Origin: an uncultured Collinsella sp.
GTDB lineage: Bacteria; Actinomycetota; Coriobacteriia; Coriobacteriales; Coriobacteriaceae
Direction of reading: 5' to 3'
DNA length: 64,000 bases
Assembly: GCA_900544865.1 (NCBI GenBank)
Contig: UQXA01000002.1
Location: 62,001-126,000, forward strand
Part shown: positions 11,059 through 20,160 of the stretch, in pieces
Position numbering within the stretch: position 1 is the first letter of the stretch
Layout: the number at the start of each line of letters is the position of its first letter
Translations under genes and position numbers: made by a program
The notes under the pieces: generated by a model
The model's input: the letters and a program-made list of their open reading frames with translations, nothing else
The model's database searches: none
Told to the model about the DNA's origin: nothing

Positions 11059-11453
11059 TGTGTAACCACGCTCCTAGTTACGTGTAATGCGGCGCTCTCT
11101 CACACCGCTGCTTATTGAATTCTTGAATTATCGGCTTGCACTACCGGCTTCTTCCGTTCTTCACCACACGTTGGTACAGGGAAAAACGTTTGTCCACCTT
11201 GGAACTGCAACCCAAAACCCAAGATTTCACCCGTTTGAGAAGGATAACATAGCTACCCCCTTCATCAGGGCTGTTATATGTTTCTTTTTTTATACCATTA
11301 GGGCGTTTTTAACAAATCCGCAGGAAATGCGAGCGCGAACAACTACCGTTCACCGATTTGTTTGGTATTTTTCCTTGCCTTTGTACGACGTTCACTCTAG
11401 CTGTTATGCCAGCTTTAGCAGGGTAAAGTGTCCCAGAGACCCTACAGAAACTG
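11059..11453. promoter_or_regulatory. pflB upstream region
   Basis: No coding gene is credible in this gap. It is more AT-rich than its surroundings and holds TACCGTTCACCGATT at 11344-11358, a motif shared with the lactose promoters. I cannot place a promoter with confidence. Confidence 0.45.
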
Positions 11454-11487
11454 CAGGGCGGCCACGGGATCCCCCGTGGCCGCCCTG
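11454..11487 (-). terminator. terminator after the KdgT-type permease gene
   Basis: Perfect 15-bp stem (CAGGGCGGCCACGGG and its complement) with a 4-base loop, 40 bases past the stop at 11527. The T-tract is weak. Confidence 0.65.
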
Positions 11488-11526
11488 TTGGCGTAGCTAG
11501 TTTTTAGCTTTGATTGCCGCTTGGCA

Positions 11527-12546
11527 TTAGGCGGCTGCGGCGGCCTTGTCGGTCGTTGTCTTGCTATCGCCGTTGCCCTGGCCCTCAAAATGCTTGTAGC
11601 ACCAGCTGGTGACCAGCGGGGTCAAAATAGCCGTCACGATTGCGCAGGCAGCAACCTGTGCCGTAGCCGTCGCGAGCACCGCACCGCCGTACAAGGCCTC
11701 GTTGACGCTTGCCATGGCAGCAGGCGTGGCCACATTGGCTCCGGCGCAGCTCGAAATGGCCGCACCTGCGACACCCGTACCGCCCGTGAGCTTATCGACC
11801 GCGATAACGGGAATTGCAAAGACCACCGAGCAGATCACGCCGAGCAGAATACCGGGGAGACCGCCATTAATGAGCTGGCCAAAGGTCATGGTCGAGCCCA
11901 TGGCAAAGAAGACGAGCACGATGACGGCGGAAAGTGCCGGTGCCATCATCTTCTTAAAGCTCGGGAAGAGGTTGCCCAGAATAATGCCGACGACGATCGG
12001 CAGGATGGCGCCCACGAGCGACCAGCCGATCGGAGCCTGACCGGCAGCGCCGAGCACGATCATCGTGACCGGAGGGCCGACAACCAGCGTGGTGATGGCG
12101 ACGGCGCCACGCTCGGCCTCATTGCCCATGGTGCCCATCAGACCAGCGTACATAGCGTTGTTGGCGCCGGTGCAAGCCGCCAGCATCACCATGGCAGAGA
12201 TGCCAAACAGGTTGTCGTTGAACACATAAAGGATGAGCAGCGACACGGCAACGACCACGATCTGCTTGACGGCGATGATGATGGCGCCGCGTGCAGCGGC
12301 GGCAGGAGCACTCTTAAACGAAATCGTCGTACCGACGATGAGCAAAAAAGCGCCCACGAGCGGGCCTGCGCCCTGCTGGGTCATACCAAGCGTAAAGCTG
12401 CCGAGCGTTTTGAACAGGTCGGGGAATAGCGTGTTGAGCAGGCAGCCCAGCAAAAGCGGCACCAAAATATTGGCACCCGGGACGGAGGACATCTTAAAGA
12501 ACGGCTCCTTTGCCGCCGGCGCCTCCACCGCAGTCGATTCACTCAT
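11527..12546 (-). CDS. kdgT: 2-keto-3-deoxygluconate permease family transporter
   Basis: A 339-residue, strongly hydrophobic protein with about ten membrane segments. The sequence PGANILVPLLLGCLLNTLFP, the ACTGANNAMYAGLMGTMGN loop and the C-terminal SSCAGANVATPAAMA segment are characteristic of the KdgT family, which carries 2-keto-3-deoxygluconate with protons. The ATG at 12546 follows AGGAG; an upstream in-frame ATG at 12567 overlaps that site. The preceding gene on the same strand encodes a KduD-like dehydrogenase, which fits uptake and handling of pectin- or hexuronate-derived sugars. No KDG kinase or aldolase is in the window, so the exact substrate is inferred. Confidence 0.82.
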   Translation of the reverse strand: MSESTAVEAPAAKEPFFKMSSVPGANILVPLLLGCLLNTLFPDLFKTLGSFTLGMTQQGAGPLVGAFLLIVGTTISFKSAPAAAARGAIIIAVKQIVVVAVSLLILYVFNDNLFGISAMVMLAACTGANNAMYAGLMGTMGNEAERGAVAITTLVVGPPVTMIVLGAAGQAPIGWSLVGAILPIVVGIILGNLFPSFKKMMAPALSAVIVLVFFAMGSTMTFGQLINGGLPGILLGVICSVVFAIPVIAVDKLTGGTGVAGAAISSCAGANVATPAAMASVNEALYGGAVLATATAQVAACAIVTAILTPLVTSWCYKHFEGQGNGDSKTTTDKAAAAA

Positions 12547-12603
12547 ATATATCTCCTTTGGATGCATGCGAATCGTAGCCGCACGCGCCTATGTCAGAAA
12601 GAA

Positions 12604-12635
12604 GGCGACGGTCCCGAGTCGCAGGAGCCGTCGCC
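12604..12635 (-). terminator. hairpin between the SDR gene and kdgT
   Basis: GGCGACGG pairs with CCGTCGCC around a 16-base loop, with CTTCTTTCT following on the minus strand. It could be a weak terminator or attenuator lowering permease expression relative to the dehydrogenase. Confidence 0.45.
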
Positions 12636-12654
12636 GAATAATCATCGCGGGGTA

Positions 12655-13404
12655 TTACCCGTCCAGGACGATGCCGCCGTCGCAGTCACCGATCTCGCCG
12701 TTCACGAAGCTGGCGAGGTCGGAAGCGAAGAACAGCACCATCTGCGCAGGCTCGCTGGCCTGGGCAGCGCGGCCCAGAGGAATACCGTTGATGATGCGCT
12801 GAGAGTTCTCGTCAGAGAGAATCGAGGTCATATCGGTCAACGTGAGCGACGGGCACACGGCGTTGCAGCGAACGCCAAACTTGCCGCCCTCCTTGGCGAC
12901 CGCCTTGGTAAGGCCGTTGACACCGGCCTTGGAGCTCGCGTAGGCAGCGGTGCCAAGCAGGCCGCCGCCGATCTTGCCAGCAACGGAGCTCACGTTGACG
13001 ATAGTGCCGGCATGCGCCGCCTTAAAGTGCGGGTACACGGCGTTCATCATAGTGAAGGTACCGTTGAGGTTGATATCGATAGTGCGGCGCCACTCGGTGT
13101 CATCGATCTCGTCGAACTTCTTGGTGCTGATGACGCCAGCGCAGTTAATCAAGATGTTGGTTTGCGGCAGGTCCGTAAAAATCTGCTCGACGGTCTCGCG
13201 CGCCTTGGGCGCATCGGCGACATCGAGCTGATAGAACTTGTTGCCCTCGCCAAGCTCGGCCACTGCGGCCTCGCCCTTAGCAGCGTTCCTTGCGATGAGC
13301 GCGACGTGTCCGCCGCCCGCGACGATGCCCTTGGCGATCTCGAGGCCAATGCCCTGAGTGCCACCCGTGACAATCGCGGTCTTACCCGTGAAGTCAAATG
13401 CCAT
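12655..13404 (-). CDS. short-chain dehydrogenase/reductase (KduD-like)
   Basis: A 249-residue classical SDR. The cofactor site is TGGTQGIG, followed by NCAGV, catalytic Ser in VNVSSVAG, and YASSK with the catalytic Tyr and Lys. The C-terminus ends with the common GEIGDCDGGIVLDG. Members reduce or oxidise a hydroxyl with NAD(P)H in the cytoplasm. Its position directly before a KdgT-type permease suggests a 2-keto-3-deoxygluconate/2,5-diketo type reaction as in KduD, but SDR specificity cannot be read from sequence alone. The ATG at 13404 follows GGGGGATGGAG; a longer frame to 13521 has no family-like residues. Confidence 0.82.
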   Translation of the reverse strand: MAFDFTGKTAIVTGGTQGIGLEIAKGIVAGGGHVALIARNAAKGEAAVAELGEGNKFYQLDVADAPKARETVEQIFTDLPQTNILINCAGVISTKKFDEIDDTEWRRTIDINLNGTFTMMNAVYPHFKAAHAGTIVNVSSVAGKIGGGLLGTAAYASSKAGVNGLTKAVAKEGGKFGVRCNAVCPSLTLTDMTSILSDENSQRIINGIPLGRAAQASEPAQMVLFFASDLASFVNGEIGDCDGGIVLDG

Positions 13405-13654
13405 GACTCCATCCCCCTTTATGTAAGGTGTCTCCTTGCGGGAAGTTGGAGCATCGCACGTGGCGATTATATGAGTCCCAGTCGTCATGGTGGTGACAAC
13501 CCCTCGCCTAACCGCGGGCATGATAGTTCTTTGAAACGCTTCAGCAATTGAATGATTTTAAGTCTTAATGAGCTCTTAATATTGCCTAGCGGCCAAGTAG
13601 ATTTTTGGGACATGCCTAGAAATCCACCGAATGGGATGGTTGAGCGGGTGTATC

Positions 13655-13703
13655 ATCTTCCACCGAAAATAGTTTCTAGTGTTAGGGGTTTTCGGTGGAA
13701 GAT
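13655..13703. promoter_or_regulatory. MarR operator overlapping the start codon
   Basis: A perfect 15-bp inverted repeat, ATCTTCCACCGAAAA at 13655-13669 and its complement at 13689-13703, with 19 bases between. The right arm covers the GTG start at 13695. It fits an autoregulatory operator bound by the MarR protein, or an mRNA hairpin hiding the start. Confidence 0.65.
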
Positions 13704-14144
13704 ACCGATTTCCATGAGCTTGGGCGTCAGCTCTTTACCGAGTTTGGCAGCATGCACCAGCGCGTTTCGCGCTTTGCCGACCAGGCTCTGGGTGGCGAGA
13801 TGGCCGTCATGCGCGCCCTCATGCGCGCCGGCGGCTCGCTCACGCCGAGCGAACTCGCTGATCGCGCCTGGGTCTCGAGCGCCCGCATCGCCAATATCCT
13901 GCGCGCCCTCGAGGCCAAGGGCTGGGTCGAGCGCGAGCACTCAAAGACCGACCGTCGTCGCGTACACGTCACGGTGACCGACAAAGGATTCCAGGTTATC
14001 GAAATCAAACGTCGGGAATTCGAGGACCGCACCGCGGCTTTCCTCGAGCAGCTCGGCGAAACAGATACCCAAGAGATGGTGCGTCTTCTAAGGCGTGCCA
14101 ATGAAATTATCGACCGCAATCAAGAAAGGAGAGATGCCGAGTGA
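13695..14144 (+). CDS. MarR-family regulator
   Basis: A 149-residue winged-helix protein with the MarR core: GGEMAVMRALMRAGG, LTPSELADRAWVSSARIANIL as recognition helix region, and the wing KTDRRRVHVTVTDKG. Members repress adjacent efflux genes and release DNA on binding phenolic or antimicrobial ligands. It starts with GTG at 13695 after AGGGG; the start sits within the inverted repeat at 13655-13703. Its stop overlaps the start of the ABC gene at 14141 by four bases, so the three genes form a regulator-exporter operon. The inducing ligand is unknown. Confidence 0.87.
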   Translation: MEDTDFHELGRQLFTEFGSMHQRVSRFADQALGGEMAVMRALMRAGGSLTPSELADRAWVSSARIANILRALEAKGWVEREHSKTDRRRVHVTVTDKGFQVIEIKRREFEDRTAAFLEQLGETDTQEMVRLLRRANEIIDRNQERRDAE

Positions 14145-16507
14145 GGATTCTCAAGCTCTTTAAAAAGCATATCCTGGCACTGATCGCAGCTATCGTACTT
14201 ATCGTAATCAGCTGTAACGCCGATCTGGCGCTGCCTACCTATATGAGCGATATCGTCGACGTGGGCGTGCAGCAGGGAGGCATCGCCTCGCCCGTTCCCG
14301 ACACCATTCGCGCCGAATCGCTCGACGACCTCAAGCTCTTTATGAGCGCCAAGGACGCCAAAGCTGTGGAGGCGGTGTTTGGCAAGGCAGACAAAAATGG
14401 CATTCGCACGTACAAGGGCACCGAGGACGAGCGCGCCGACGGCGGCAAGATTGCCGACATTATGAGCCTGCCCGAGACTGTCGTCCTTTCGCTCGACCAG
14501 GGCATCGACGCCGACTCCATGGGCGACATGATGGGCTCGTCCAGCGAGAAAGACGACAACGCTGCCCAGGCCATGCCTACCCCCGAGCAAATGGCAGCGA
14601 TGACGCCCGAGCAGCTCGCCGAGATGCAGAAGAAGGCCGCAGCGGCGCAGAACATGCAAAAGCAGATTGATGCCGACGGCGGTAAGATCACCATGAAGAG
14701 CCTGCGTCTGGGTGTCGAGGGCGGTCTGGTAGACCAAAGCAAACTCGTCGAGGGCGCCAACCAAATGGCGGACAAAATGGGCTCCATGTCGGGCTCCATC
14801 GTCACCCAGCGCGCCGTGAGCTATGTACAGGACGAGTACAAGGCACAGGGCATCGACCCAGCCGACGTGCAGAACGCCTACCTGGGCCGCATGGCGACCA
14901 CGATGTTTGGTCTGTGCCTGGTGTCGCTCGTCGCCACCATCCTGACCGGTGCCGTGGCTTCGCGCACCGCCTGCTCCATCGCCCGCGACCTGCGCCGCGA
15001 GACCTTCAACAAGGTTATGCACTTCTCGCCGGCCGAGGTGGGCAAGTTTAGCCAGGCCTCGCTCATCACCCGCTGCACCAACGACATTCAGCAGATCCAG
15101 ATGGCCGCAACCCTGTTTATCCGCATGTGCCTGATGGCCCCCGTCATGGGCATCGTCGCCGTCATGCGCGTCCTGGCCAACCACACCGGCCTGGAGTGGA
15201 CCATCGCCGTGGCCATCATCGCGGTTTCGGCCGTTGTCGGCGTGCTCATGGGCCTCACCATGCCCAAGTTCAAAAAGATGCAGAGCTTTGTGGACCGCGT
15301 GAACCTTACCGCCCGCGAGCTGCTCGACGGCCTTATGCCCATCCGCTCGTTCAACCGTGAGGAGCATGAGCTCGAGCGTTTTGACAAGGCTTCGCTCGAC
15401 CTGATGACCACGCAGCTCTACACCAACCGCGCCATGAGCTTCATGATGCCGCTCATGATGCTCGTCATGAACTGCATCACCGTGCTTATCGTCTGGTTTG
15501 GCGCGCAGGACGTGTCCGACGGCGTGATGCAGGTCGGCAACATGATGGCGTTTATCTCCTACACCATGCAGATCGTCATGGCGTTTATGATCCTCACCAT
15601 GGTTTCGGTTATCCTGCCCCGCGCCGAGGTCGCAGCCGAGCGCGTGGACGAGGTCACCACTTGCCCCACGAGCATCAACGACCCCGCCTCGCCCAAACTG
15701 CCCGCGGCCAGCGCGCCGCGCGGTGAGCTCACCTTCCACGACGTGAGCTTCCAGTATCCCGATGCCCGCGCCGATGTCATCAGCGGCGTGAACTTCACCA
15801 CGCATGCCGGTCAGATGCTCGGCATTATTGGCTCCACGGGCTCGGGCAAGTCCACGCTCGTGCAGTTGATTCCACGCTTGTACGACGTCACGGGTGGCAG
15901 CATTTCGCTCGACGGCATCGACGTGCGCGACATGACCCTTTCCGAGCTGCGCCGACGCATTGGCTACATCCCGCAGCAGGGTCGCCTGTTCTCGGGCACT
16001 GTCGAGAGCAACCTCAAGTTTGCCGGCAACATGGTGAGCGATGATGACATGCGCCAGGCCGCGCGCATCTCACAGGCCGAGGACTTTATCGCCGAGCGCG
16101 AGGGCGGCTACGACTCCCCCATCAGCCAGGGCGGCTCCAATGTTTCGGGTGGTCAGCGCCAGCGCCTGGCCATCGCCCGCGCGTTGGCCAAAAAGCCCGA
16201 GGTCGTGGTTTTCGATGATTCGTTTAGCGCCCTCGACTACAAGACCGACGCGCGCCTGCGCGAGGAGCTGGCTAAAAACGTTACCGACGCCGCGCTCGTG
16301 GTCGTGGCCCAGCGCATCGCGACCATCATGCACGCCGACCAGATCATCGTGCTCGACGACGGCCACGTGGTGGGCACCGGTACGCACGAGGAGCTGCTGC
16401 GCAGCTGCCCTGCGTACCTGGAGATCGCACAGTCGCAGCTTTCCGCCGAGGAGCTGGGGCTTACCCAAGAAGAAATTGCAGCCGTCACGGAAGGAGGCGA
16501 GCGCTAA
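14141..16507 (+). CDS. ABC exporter half-transporter with degenerate nucleotide site
   Basis: A 788-residue exporter subunit. After the first membrane segment comes an unusually large insert of about 170 residues, rich in Met, Ala, Gln and Glu (TPEQMAAMTPEQLAEMQKK). The remaining membrane segments and a C-terminal ATPase follow. Walker A is GSTGSGKST near residue 563 and the signature is VSGGQRQR. The residue after Walker B is Asp (VVVFDDSFSALD) instead of catalytic Glu, and the switch His is Gln (VVAQRIAT), the pattern of the non-hydrolysing half of a heterodimer. Begins GTG within the MarR stop. Partner is the next gene. The substrate is unknown; multidrug or peptide export is likely. Confidence 0.88.
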   Translation: MRILKLFKKHILALIAAIVLIVISCNADLALPTYMSDIVDVGVQQGGIASPVPDTIRAESLDDLKLFMSAKDAKAVEAVFGKADKNGIRTYKGTEDERADGGKIADIMSLPETVVLSLDQGIDADSMGDMMGSSSEKDDNAAQAMPTPEQMAAMTPEQLAEMQKKAAAAQNMQKQIDADGGKITMKSLRLGVEGGLVDQSKLVEGANQMADKMGSMSGSIVTQRAVSYVQDEYKAQGIDPADVQNAYLGRMATTMFGLCLVSLVATILTGAVASRTACSIARDLRRETFNKVMHFSPAEVGKFSQASLITRCTNDIQQIQMAATLFIRMCLMAPVMGIVAVMRVLANHTGLEWTIAVAIIAVSAVVGVLMGLTMPKFKKMQSFVDRVNLTARELLDGLMPIRSFNREEHELERFDKASLDLMTTQLYTNRAMSFMMPLMMLVMNCITVLIVWFGAQDVSDGVMQVGNMMAFISYTMQIVMAFMILTMVSVILPRAEVAAERVDEVTTCPTSINDPASPKLPAASAPRGELTFHDVSFQYPDARADVISGVNFTTHAGQMLGIIGSTGSGKSTLVQLIPRLYDVTGGSISLDGIDVRDMTLSELRRRIGYIPQQGRLFSGTVESNLKFAGNMVSDDDMRQAARISQAEDFIAEREGGYDSPISQGGSNVSGGQRQRLAIARALAKKPEVVVFDDSFSALDYKTDARLREELAKNVTDAALVVVAQRIATIMHADQIIVLDDGHVVGTGTHEELLRSCPAYLEIAQSQLSAEELGLTQEEIAAVTEGGER

Positions 16508-18363
16508 TGGCAGACGAGACCAAGACTCAGATTCCCAAGGCCACCCGCCAGCGTGGTCCCATGGGCCGCATGGGCGGCATGCGTCGCGGAGAAAAGGCCA
16601 AGGACTTTAAGGGCACCATGAGGCAGCTGCTCGGCTATATCGGCCAGCACAAGATTGCCGTGCTTGCCGCCGTCGCCTTTGCCGTGTGCTCGGTCATCTT
16701 TAACATTGTGGGGCCCAAGGTGCTCGGCCAGGTTACCACCAAACTGTTCGAAGGCCTGGTTGCCAAGGTCAACGGCACCGGCGACGTCGACTTTGCCTGG
16801 ATCGCCAAGACGCTCGGCTTTTTGCTCTGCCTGTATCTGGCAAGCTCTGTTTGCAGCCTCATCCAGGGCTGGCTCATGACCGGCGTCACGCAAAAGATCT
16901 GCTATCGCATGCGCAAGGAGATCGCCGCCAAAATCGCCGTCGTACCGATGAGTTACTTTAACGGCCACAGCAAGGGCGACGTACTCAGCCGCATCACCAA
17001 CGACGTCGATACGCTCGGCCAGTCGCTCAACCAGAGCGTGACGCAGCTCATCACCTCGGTGACGCAGATTATCGGCGTGCTCGTCATGATGCTGTCGATC
17101 AGCCTGCCGCTCACCGGCGTCACCGTGCTCACGCTGCCGGCAGCCGCGATTATCCTGACCGTGATGATTCACTTCTCGCAGCCGTACTTCCGAGAGCAGC
17201 AGCAAGTCCTGGGCGCCGTCAACGGCATTATCGAGGAGGACTTTGCCGGCCAGAATGTCATTCAGGTGTTCGACCGCGCCGAGGCCTCAATCGAGGAGTT
17301 CGACCGTCAAAACGACCGCCTGTTTATTAGTGGCTGGCGTTCGCAGTTCCTGTCGGGCCTGATGATGCCGCTTATGAGTCTGGTGGGCAACATGGGCTAC
17401 GTGGGTGTCGTCGTGGTGGGCGCGCAGCTCGCGCTGACCGGCAATGCCACGCCCGGCGACATCCAGAGCTTTATCCAGTACGTTCGCAACTTTACGCAAC
17501 CCGTGCAGCAACTGGGCAACGTGAGCAACACGATGCAGTCGATGGCCGCCGCCACCGAGCGCGTCTTTGAGTTCCTGGCCGCGCCCGAGGAGGAGCAGAA
17601 GGCCGACGCGCAGATTCCCGAAAAGCGCCCCGGCCATGTGGAGTTCGACCACGTCAAGTTTGGCTACACGCCCGACAAGACCATCATCCACGACTTTAGC
17701 TGCGAGGCACAGCCCGGCCAGACCATCGCCATCGTCGGCCCCACCGGCGCCGGCAAGACCACGCTCATTAAGCTGCTGCAGCGCTTCTACGACGTGGACG
17801 GCGGCTCGCTGCGTGTCGAGGGCGTCGATGTGCGCGACTGGGACCGCGCGGCACTTCGCGGCGAGTTTGCCATGGTGCTGCAGGATACCTGGCTGTTTAA
17901 CGGCACCATCCGCGAGAACATCCGCTACGGACGCCCCGATGCAAGCGATGACGAGGTCGAGGCCGCTGCACGCGCCGCACGCTGCGATCACTTTATCCAT
18001 ACGCTCGCCGGCGGCTACGACTTTATGATCAACGAGGAGGGCACCAACCTGTCGCAGGGTCAGCGCCAGCTCGTGACCATCGCCCGTGCCATTTTGGCCG
18101 ACCGCCCGGCGCTGATTCTGGACGAGGCGACCTCCAACGTGGATACCCGCACCGAGGAGCTCATCCAGCGTGCCATGGATGCGCTGATGCAGGGCCGTAC
18201 CAGCTTTGTCATCGCGCACCGCCTGTCCACGATCCGCAACGCCGACGTGATCCTAGTAATCCGCGACGGCGATATCGTCGAGAAGGGCACGCACGACGAG
18301 TTGCTCGCCCAGGGCGGCTTCTATGCCGACCTGTACAACTCGCAGTTCGACGAAGCGGCGTAA
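16507..18363 (+). CDS. ABC exporter half-transporter, catalytically canonical partner
   Basis: A 618-residue half-transporter of six membrane segments plus ATPase. Walker A is GPTGAGKTT near residue 411, signature LSQGQRQL, Walker B LILDEATSNVD with catalytic Glu, and switch His in VIAHRLST, so this subunit carries the active hydrolysis residues missing from its partner. Its start overlaps the partner's stop by one base (TAATG), implying coupled translation. The pair resembles BmrCD/LmrCD-type heterodimeric multidrug exporters controlled by an adjacent MarR repressor. The N-terminus is basic and Gly/Met-rich (RGPMGRMGGMRRGEKAK), probably cytoplasmic. Confidence 0.9.
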   Translation: MADETKTQIPKATRQRGPMGRMGGMRRGEKAKDFKGTMRQLLGYIGQHKIAVLAAVAFAVCSVIFNIVGPKVLGQVTTKLFEGLVAKVNGTGDVDFAWIAKTLGFLLCLYLASSVCSLIQGWLMTGVTQKICYRMRKEIAAKIAVVPMSYFNGHSKGDVLSRITNDVDTLGQSLNQSVTQLITSVTQIIGVLVMMLSISLPLTGVTVLTLPAAAIILTVMIHFSQPYFREQQQVLGAVNGIIEEDFAGQNVIQVFDRAEASIEEFDRQNDRLFISGWRSQFLSGLMMPLMSLVGNMGYVGVVVVGAQLALTGNATPGDIQSFIQYVRNFTQPVQQLGNVSNTMQSMAAATERVFEFLAAPEEEQKADAQIPEKRPGHVEFDHVKFGYTPDKTIIHDFSCEAQPGQTIAIVGPTGAGKTTLIKLLQRFYDVDGGSLRVEGVDVRDWDRAALRGEFAMVLQDTWLFNGTIRENIRYGRPDASDDEVEAAARAARCDHFIHTLAGGYDFMINEEGTNLSQGQRQLVTIARAILADRPALILDEATSNVDTRTEELIQRAMDALMQGRTSFVIAHRLSTIRNADVILVIRDGDIVEKGTHDELLAQGGFYADLYNSQFDEAA

Positions 18364-18395
18364 ATTTTGCCGCAGGGTACGAATAACGCCTGAGA

Positions 18396-18432
18396 ACGGG
18401 GGACGCAGGACAATCTGCGCCCCCCGTTTTTG
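18396..18432 (+). terminator. terminator after the ABC exporter operon
   Basis: ACGGGGGACGCAG pairs with CTGCGCCCCCCGT around GACAAT, followed by a T-run (TTTTTGTT). A canonical intrinsic terminator 33 bases after the stop codon. Confidence 0.85.
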
Positions 18433-18486
18433 TTCTACGGCCCTCGAACCGCCTCCCCTGGGACCTGATTGACAGCCCCTTCGAGG

Positions 18487-18723
18487 CCCTGTGGGCAAAA
18501 AATGGCAAATATGAGTACTGTTACCTTTTTGGTAACAGCCAAAACCGCCTCAAATGCCGCCCCCGCAGCTTGCATGCGCCTCTCAATTAGTCAAACAGCT
18601 CTATAGCGGGCTAATATGCGTCGACGTTAATGAACATATTTGCTGTTATGTCCATTGTTTTGCGAAAGTAATATGGCACTACAATAGCAACAGTACTCAT
18701 ATTTGGCATTTTTTCCCACTGGG
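18487..18723. repeat. MITE-like element with 35-base terminal inverted repeats
   Basis: The left end (CCCTGTGGGCAAAAAATGGC and onward to 18525) and the right end (18689-18723) are imperfect inverted copies sharing ACAGTACTCATATTTG and the TTTTTT-CCCA terminus. The 160 bases between them hold no gene I can support. The layout suits a small non-autonomous transposable element, but no target-site duplication is obvious. Confidence 0.55.
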
Positions 18724-18772
18724 CTTGGAAAGCGCCGAAGACCTACCGATGCCGGCAAGCAAACCACATCCT

Positions 18773-18835
18773 GGTGCAAGGGGGACAGGTTAATCTGCAC
18801 CAACCTGGTGCAAAGTAACCTGTCCCCCTTGCACC
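18773..18835. repeat. GGACAGG palindrome
   Basis: A 63-base palindrome: GGTGCAAGGGGGACAGGTTA, then TGCACCA-3-TGGTGCA at the tip, with every arm paired. GGGACAGG also marks elements at 20281, 20350, 25098 and 32290, so this belongs to a dispersed family. Confidence 0.55.
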
Positions 18836-18883
18836 AACCCCTTGACAACCCCGGCAACGTCGACGTCTTGGAAACGACAGCGA

Positions 18884-19023
18884 GCGGGTCGCATTTGAGG
18901 CAAGGCGACGTGAAGCGATAGGGCGCTGACCTTTTGGTCGCGCCCTTGAAGTCGAACGTCAGATTGTCCTAATGCGGCCCGCGCAGCGTCGGCCGGTTAC
19001 GGCGTTTGGTAAAACCGCGTAAC
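18884..19023 (-). ncRNA. structured 3'-end element, copy 1 (downstream of DAHP synthase)
   Basis: On the minus strand the element starts at the aroF stop. A hairpin with a TACC loop (18996-19023) is followed by a linker GGCCGACGCTGCG and a long stem (18884-18982). The long stem has paired blocks ACAA/TTGC, TGACGT/ACGTCG and AGGGCG...CGCCCT, and a GACC-AAAA-GGTC tip. Two relatives at 39557-39697 and 41808-41940 keep the fold while changing paired bases. Function is unknown; a terminator or mRNA-stability element is likely. Confidence 0.6.
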
Positions 19024-20054
19024 TAAATCCGTTCCGCGATCTCGTGGATGAGGTAGTCGGTCTTTTCCCAGCCCAGGCACGGGTCGGTGATCGACTTGCC
19101 AAAGACGCCGCCGTCGACCGGCTGGTTGCCGTCCTCCAGGTAGGACTCGATCATAAAGCCCTTGACCAGCTTGGAGATGGACTCGTTGCGGCGGCAGCTG
19201 TCGAGCACCTCCTTGCAAATGCGATACTGCTCCATCGGACGCTTGCCCGAGTTGTCGTGGTTGCAGTCGATGACCGCCGCCGGGTTGGCGTAACCGGCAT
19301 GCTCGGTATAACGCTCGGCCAGGCGCTCCAGGTGCTCGTAGTGGTAATTGGGGTAGGTGCGACCGTCGAGACCAATGTAGCCGCGCATGACGGCGTGTGC
19401 GAGCGGGTTTCCGTCGCACTCAACCTCCCAGTTACGGAAGATGAAGCTCTGATGTGCCTGGGCGGCGTAGATGGAGTTGAGCATGACGGTGGTGGAACCG
19501 GCGGTGGGGTTCTTCATGCCGACGGGCACCGAAATGCCGCTCGACACCAAGCGATGCTCCTGGTTTTCGACCGAGCGCGCGCCGACGGCAACGTAGCTCA
19601 GCAGGTCGACGAGGTACTGGTAATTAGAGGGGTAGAGCATCTCGTCGGCGGTAAAGAAGCCAGTCTCCTCGATGACGCGCAGGTGCATGTGGCGGATGGC
19701 CTTAACGCCTTCGAGCAGGTCATCGGGCGCCTCGGGGTCGGGGTTGTGCAGCAGACCCTTGTAGCCGGTGCCCTTGGTGCGCGGCTTGTTGGTGTAGACG
19801 CGCGGAATGATGATGAGCTTGTCCTTGACCTCCTCGGCGACCTTGGCCAGTCGGTTCATGTACTCAAGCACCGAGTCCTCGCGGTCGGCAGAGCACGGGC
19901 CGATGATGAGCACCTTGCGCGCGTCCTCGCCGGTAAAGACCTTGGCGACCTCGGCGTCGAATGCCTGCTTTTTGGCGGTAAGCTCGGCGGAAAGCGGCAT
20001 TTCCTCGCGGATCTCCATGGGAATCGGCAGCCTGCGTTTGAAATCCATGGCCAT
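19023..20054 (-). CDS. aroF: 3-deoxy-7-phosphoheptulonate synthase (DAHP synthase, class I)
   Basis: A 343-residue class I DAHP synthase, close to the usual 350. Diagnostic segments are LIIGPCSADRED, PRVYTNKPRTKGTGYKG, VGARSVENQEHR, VGMKNPTAGS, and the metal-site motifs NYHYEHL and IDCNHDNSGK. It condenses phosphoenolpyruvate with erythrose-4-phosphate, the first step to aromatic amino acids. The ATG at 20054 follows GAGGAGG by six bases. It stands alone between repeat-rich gaps; no other aro genes are nearby. Feedback specificity (Phe, Tyr or Trp) cannot be assigned, so the symbol is provisional. Confidence 0.9.
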   Translation of the reverse strand: MAMDFKRRLPIPMEIREEMPLSAELTAKKQAFDAEVAKVFTGEDARKVLIIGPCSADREDSVLEYMNRLAKVAEEVKDKLIIIPRVYTNKPRTKGTGYKGLLHNPDPEAPDDLLEGVKAIRHMHLRVIEETGFFTADEMLYPSNYQYLVDLLSYVAVGARSVENQEHRLVSSGISVPVGMKNPTAGSTTVMLNSIYAAQAHQSFIFRNWEVECDGNPLAHAVMRGYIGLDGRTYPNYHYEHLERLAERYTEHAGYANPAAVIDCNHDNSGKRPMEQYRICKEVLDSCRRNESISKLVKGFMIESYLEDGNQPVDGGVFGKSITDPCLGWEKTDYLIHEIAERI

Positions 20055-20160
20055 GCGGGGCCTCCTCAATCAAATAAGTCAAAGTGTGAATTGTCGAATG
20101 CTCGGCATTATCCGCTGTCGCACGCTAAAGTGCAAGCACGACCAACCAAAAAGGGAACGG

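Noticed and set aside
14120..15805. 561-residue open frame on the minus strand
   Set aside because: Antisense to the ABC exporter; His/Gly/Asp-rich, an artefact of GC-rich codons.
18627..18921. Small frames in the gap after the ABC exporter
   Set aside because: They are built from the MITE-like element and the GGACAGG palindrome and lack ribosome sites.
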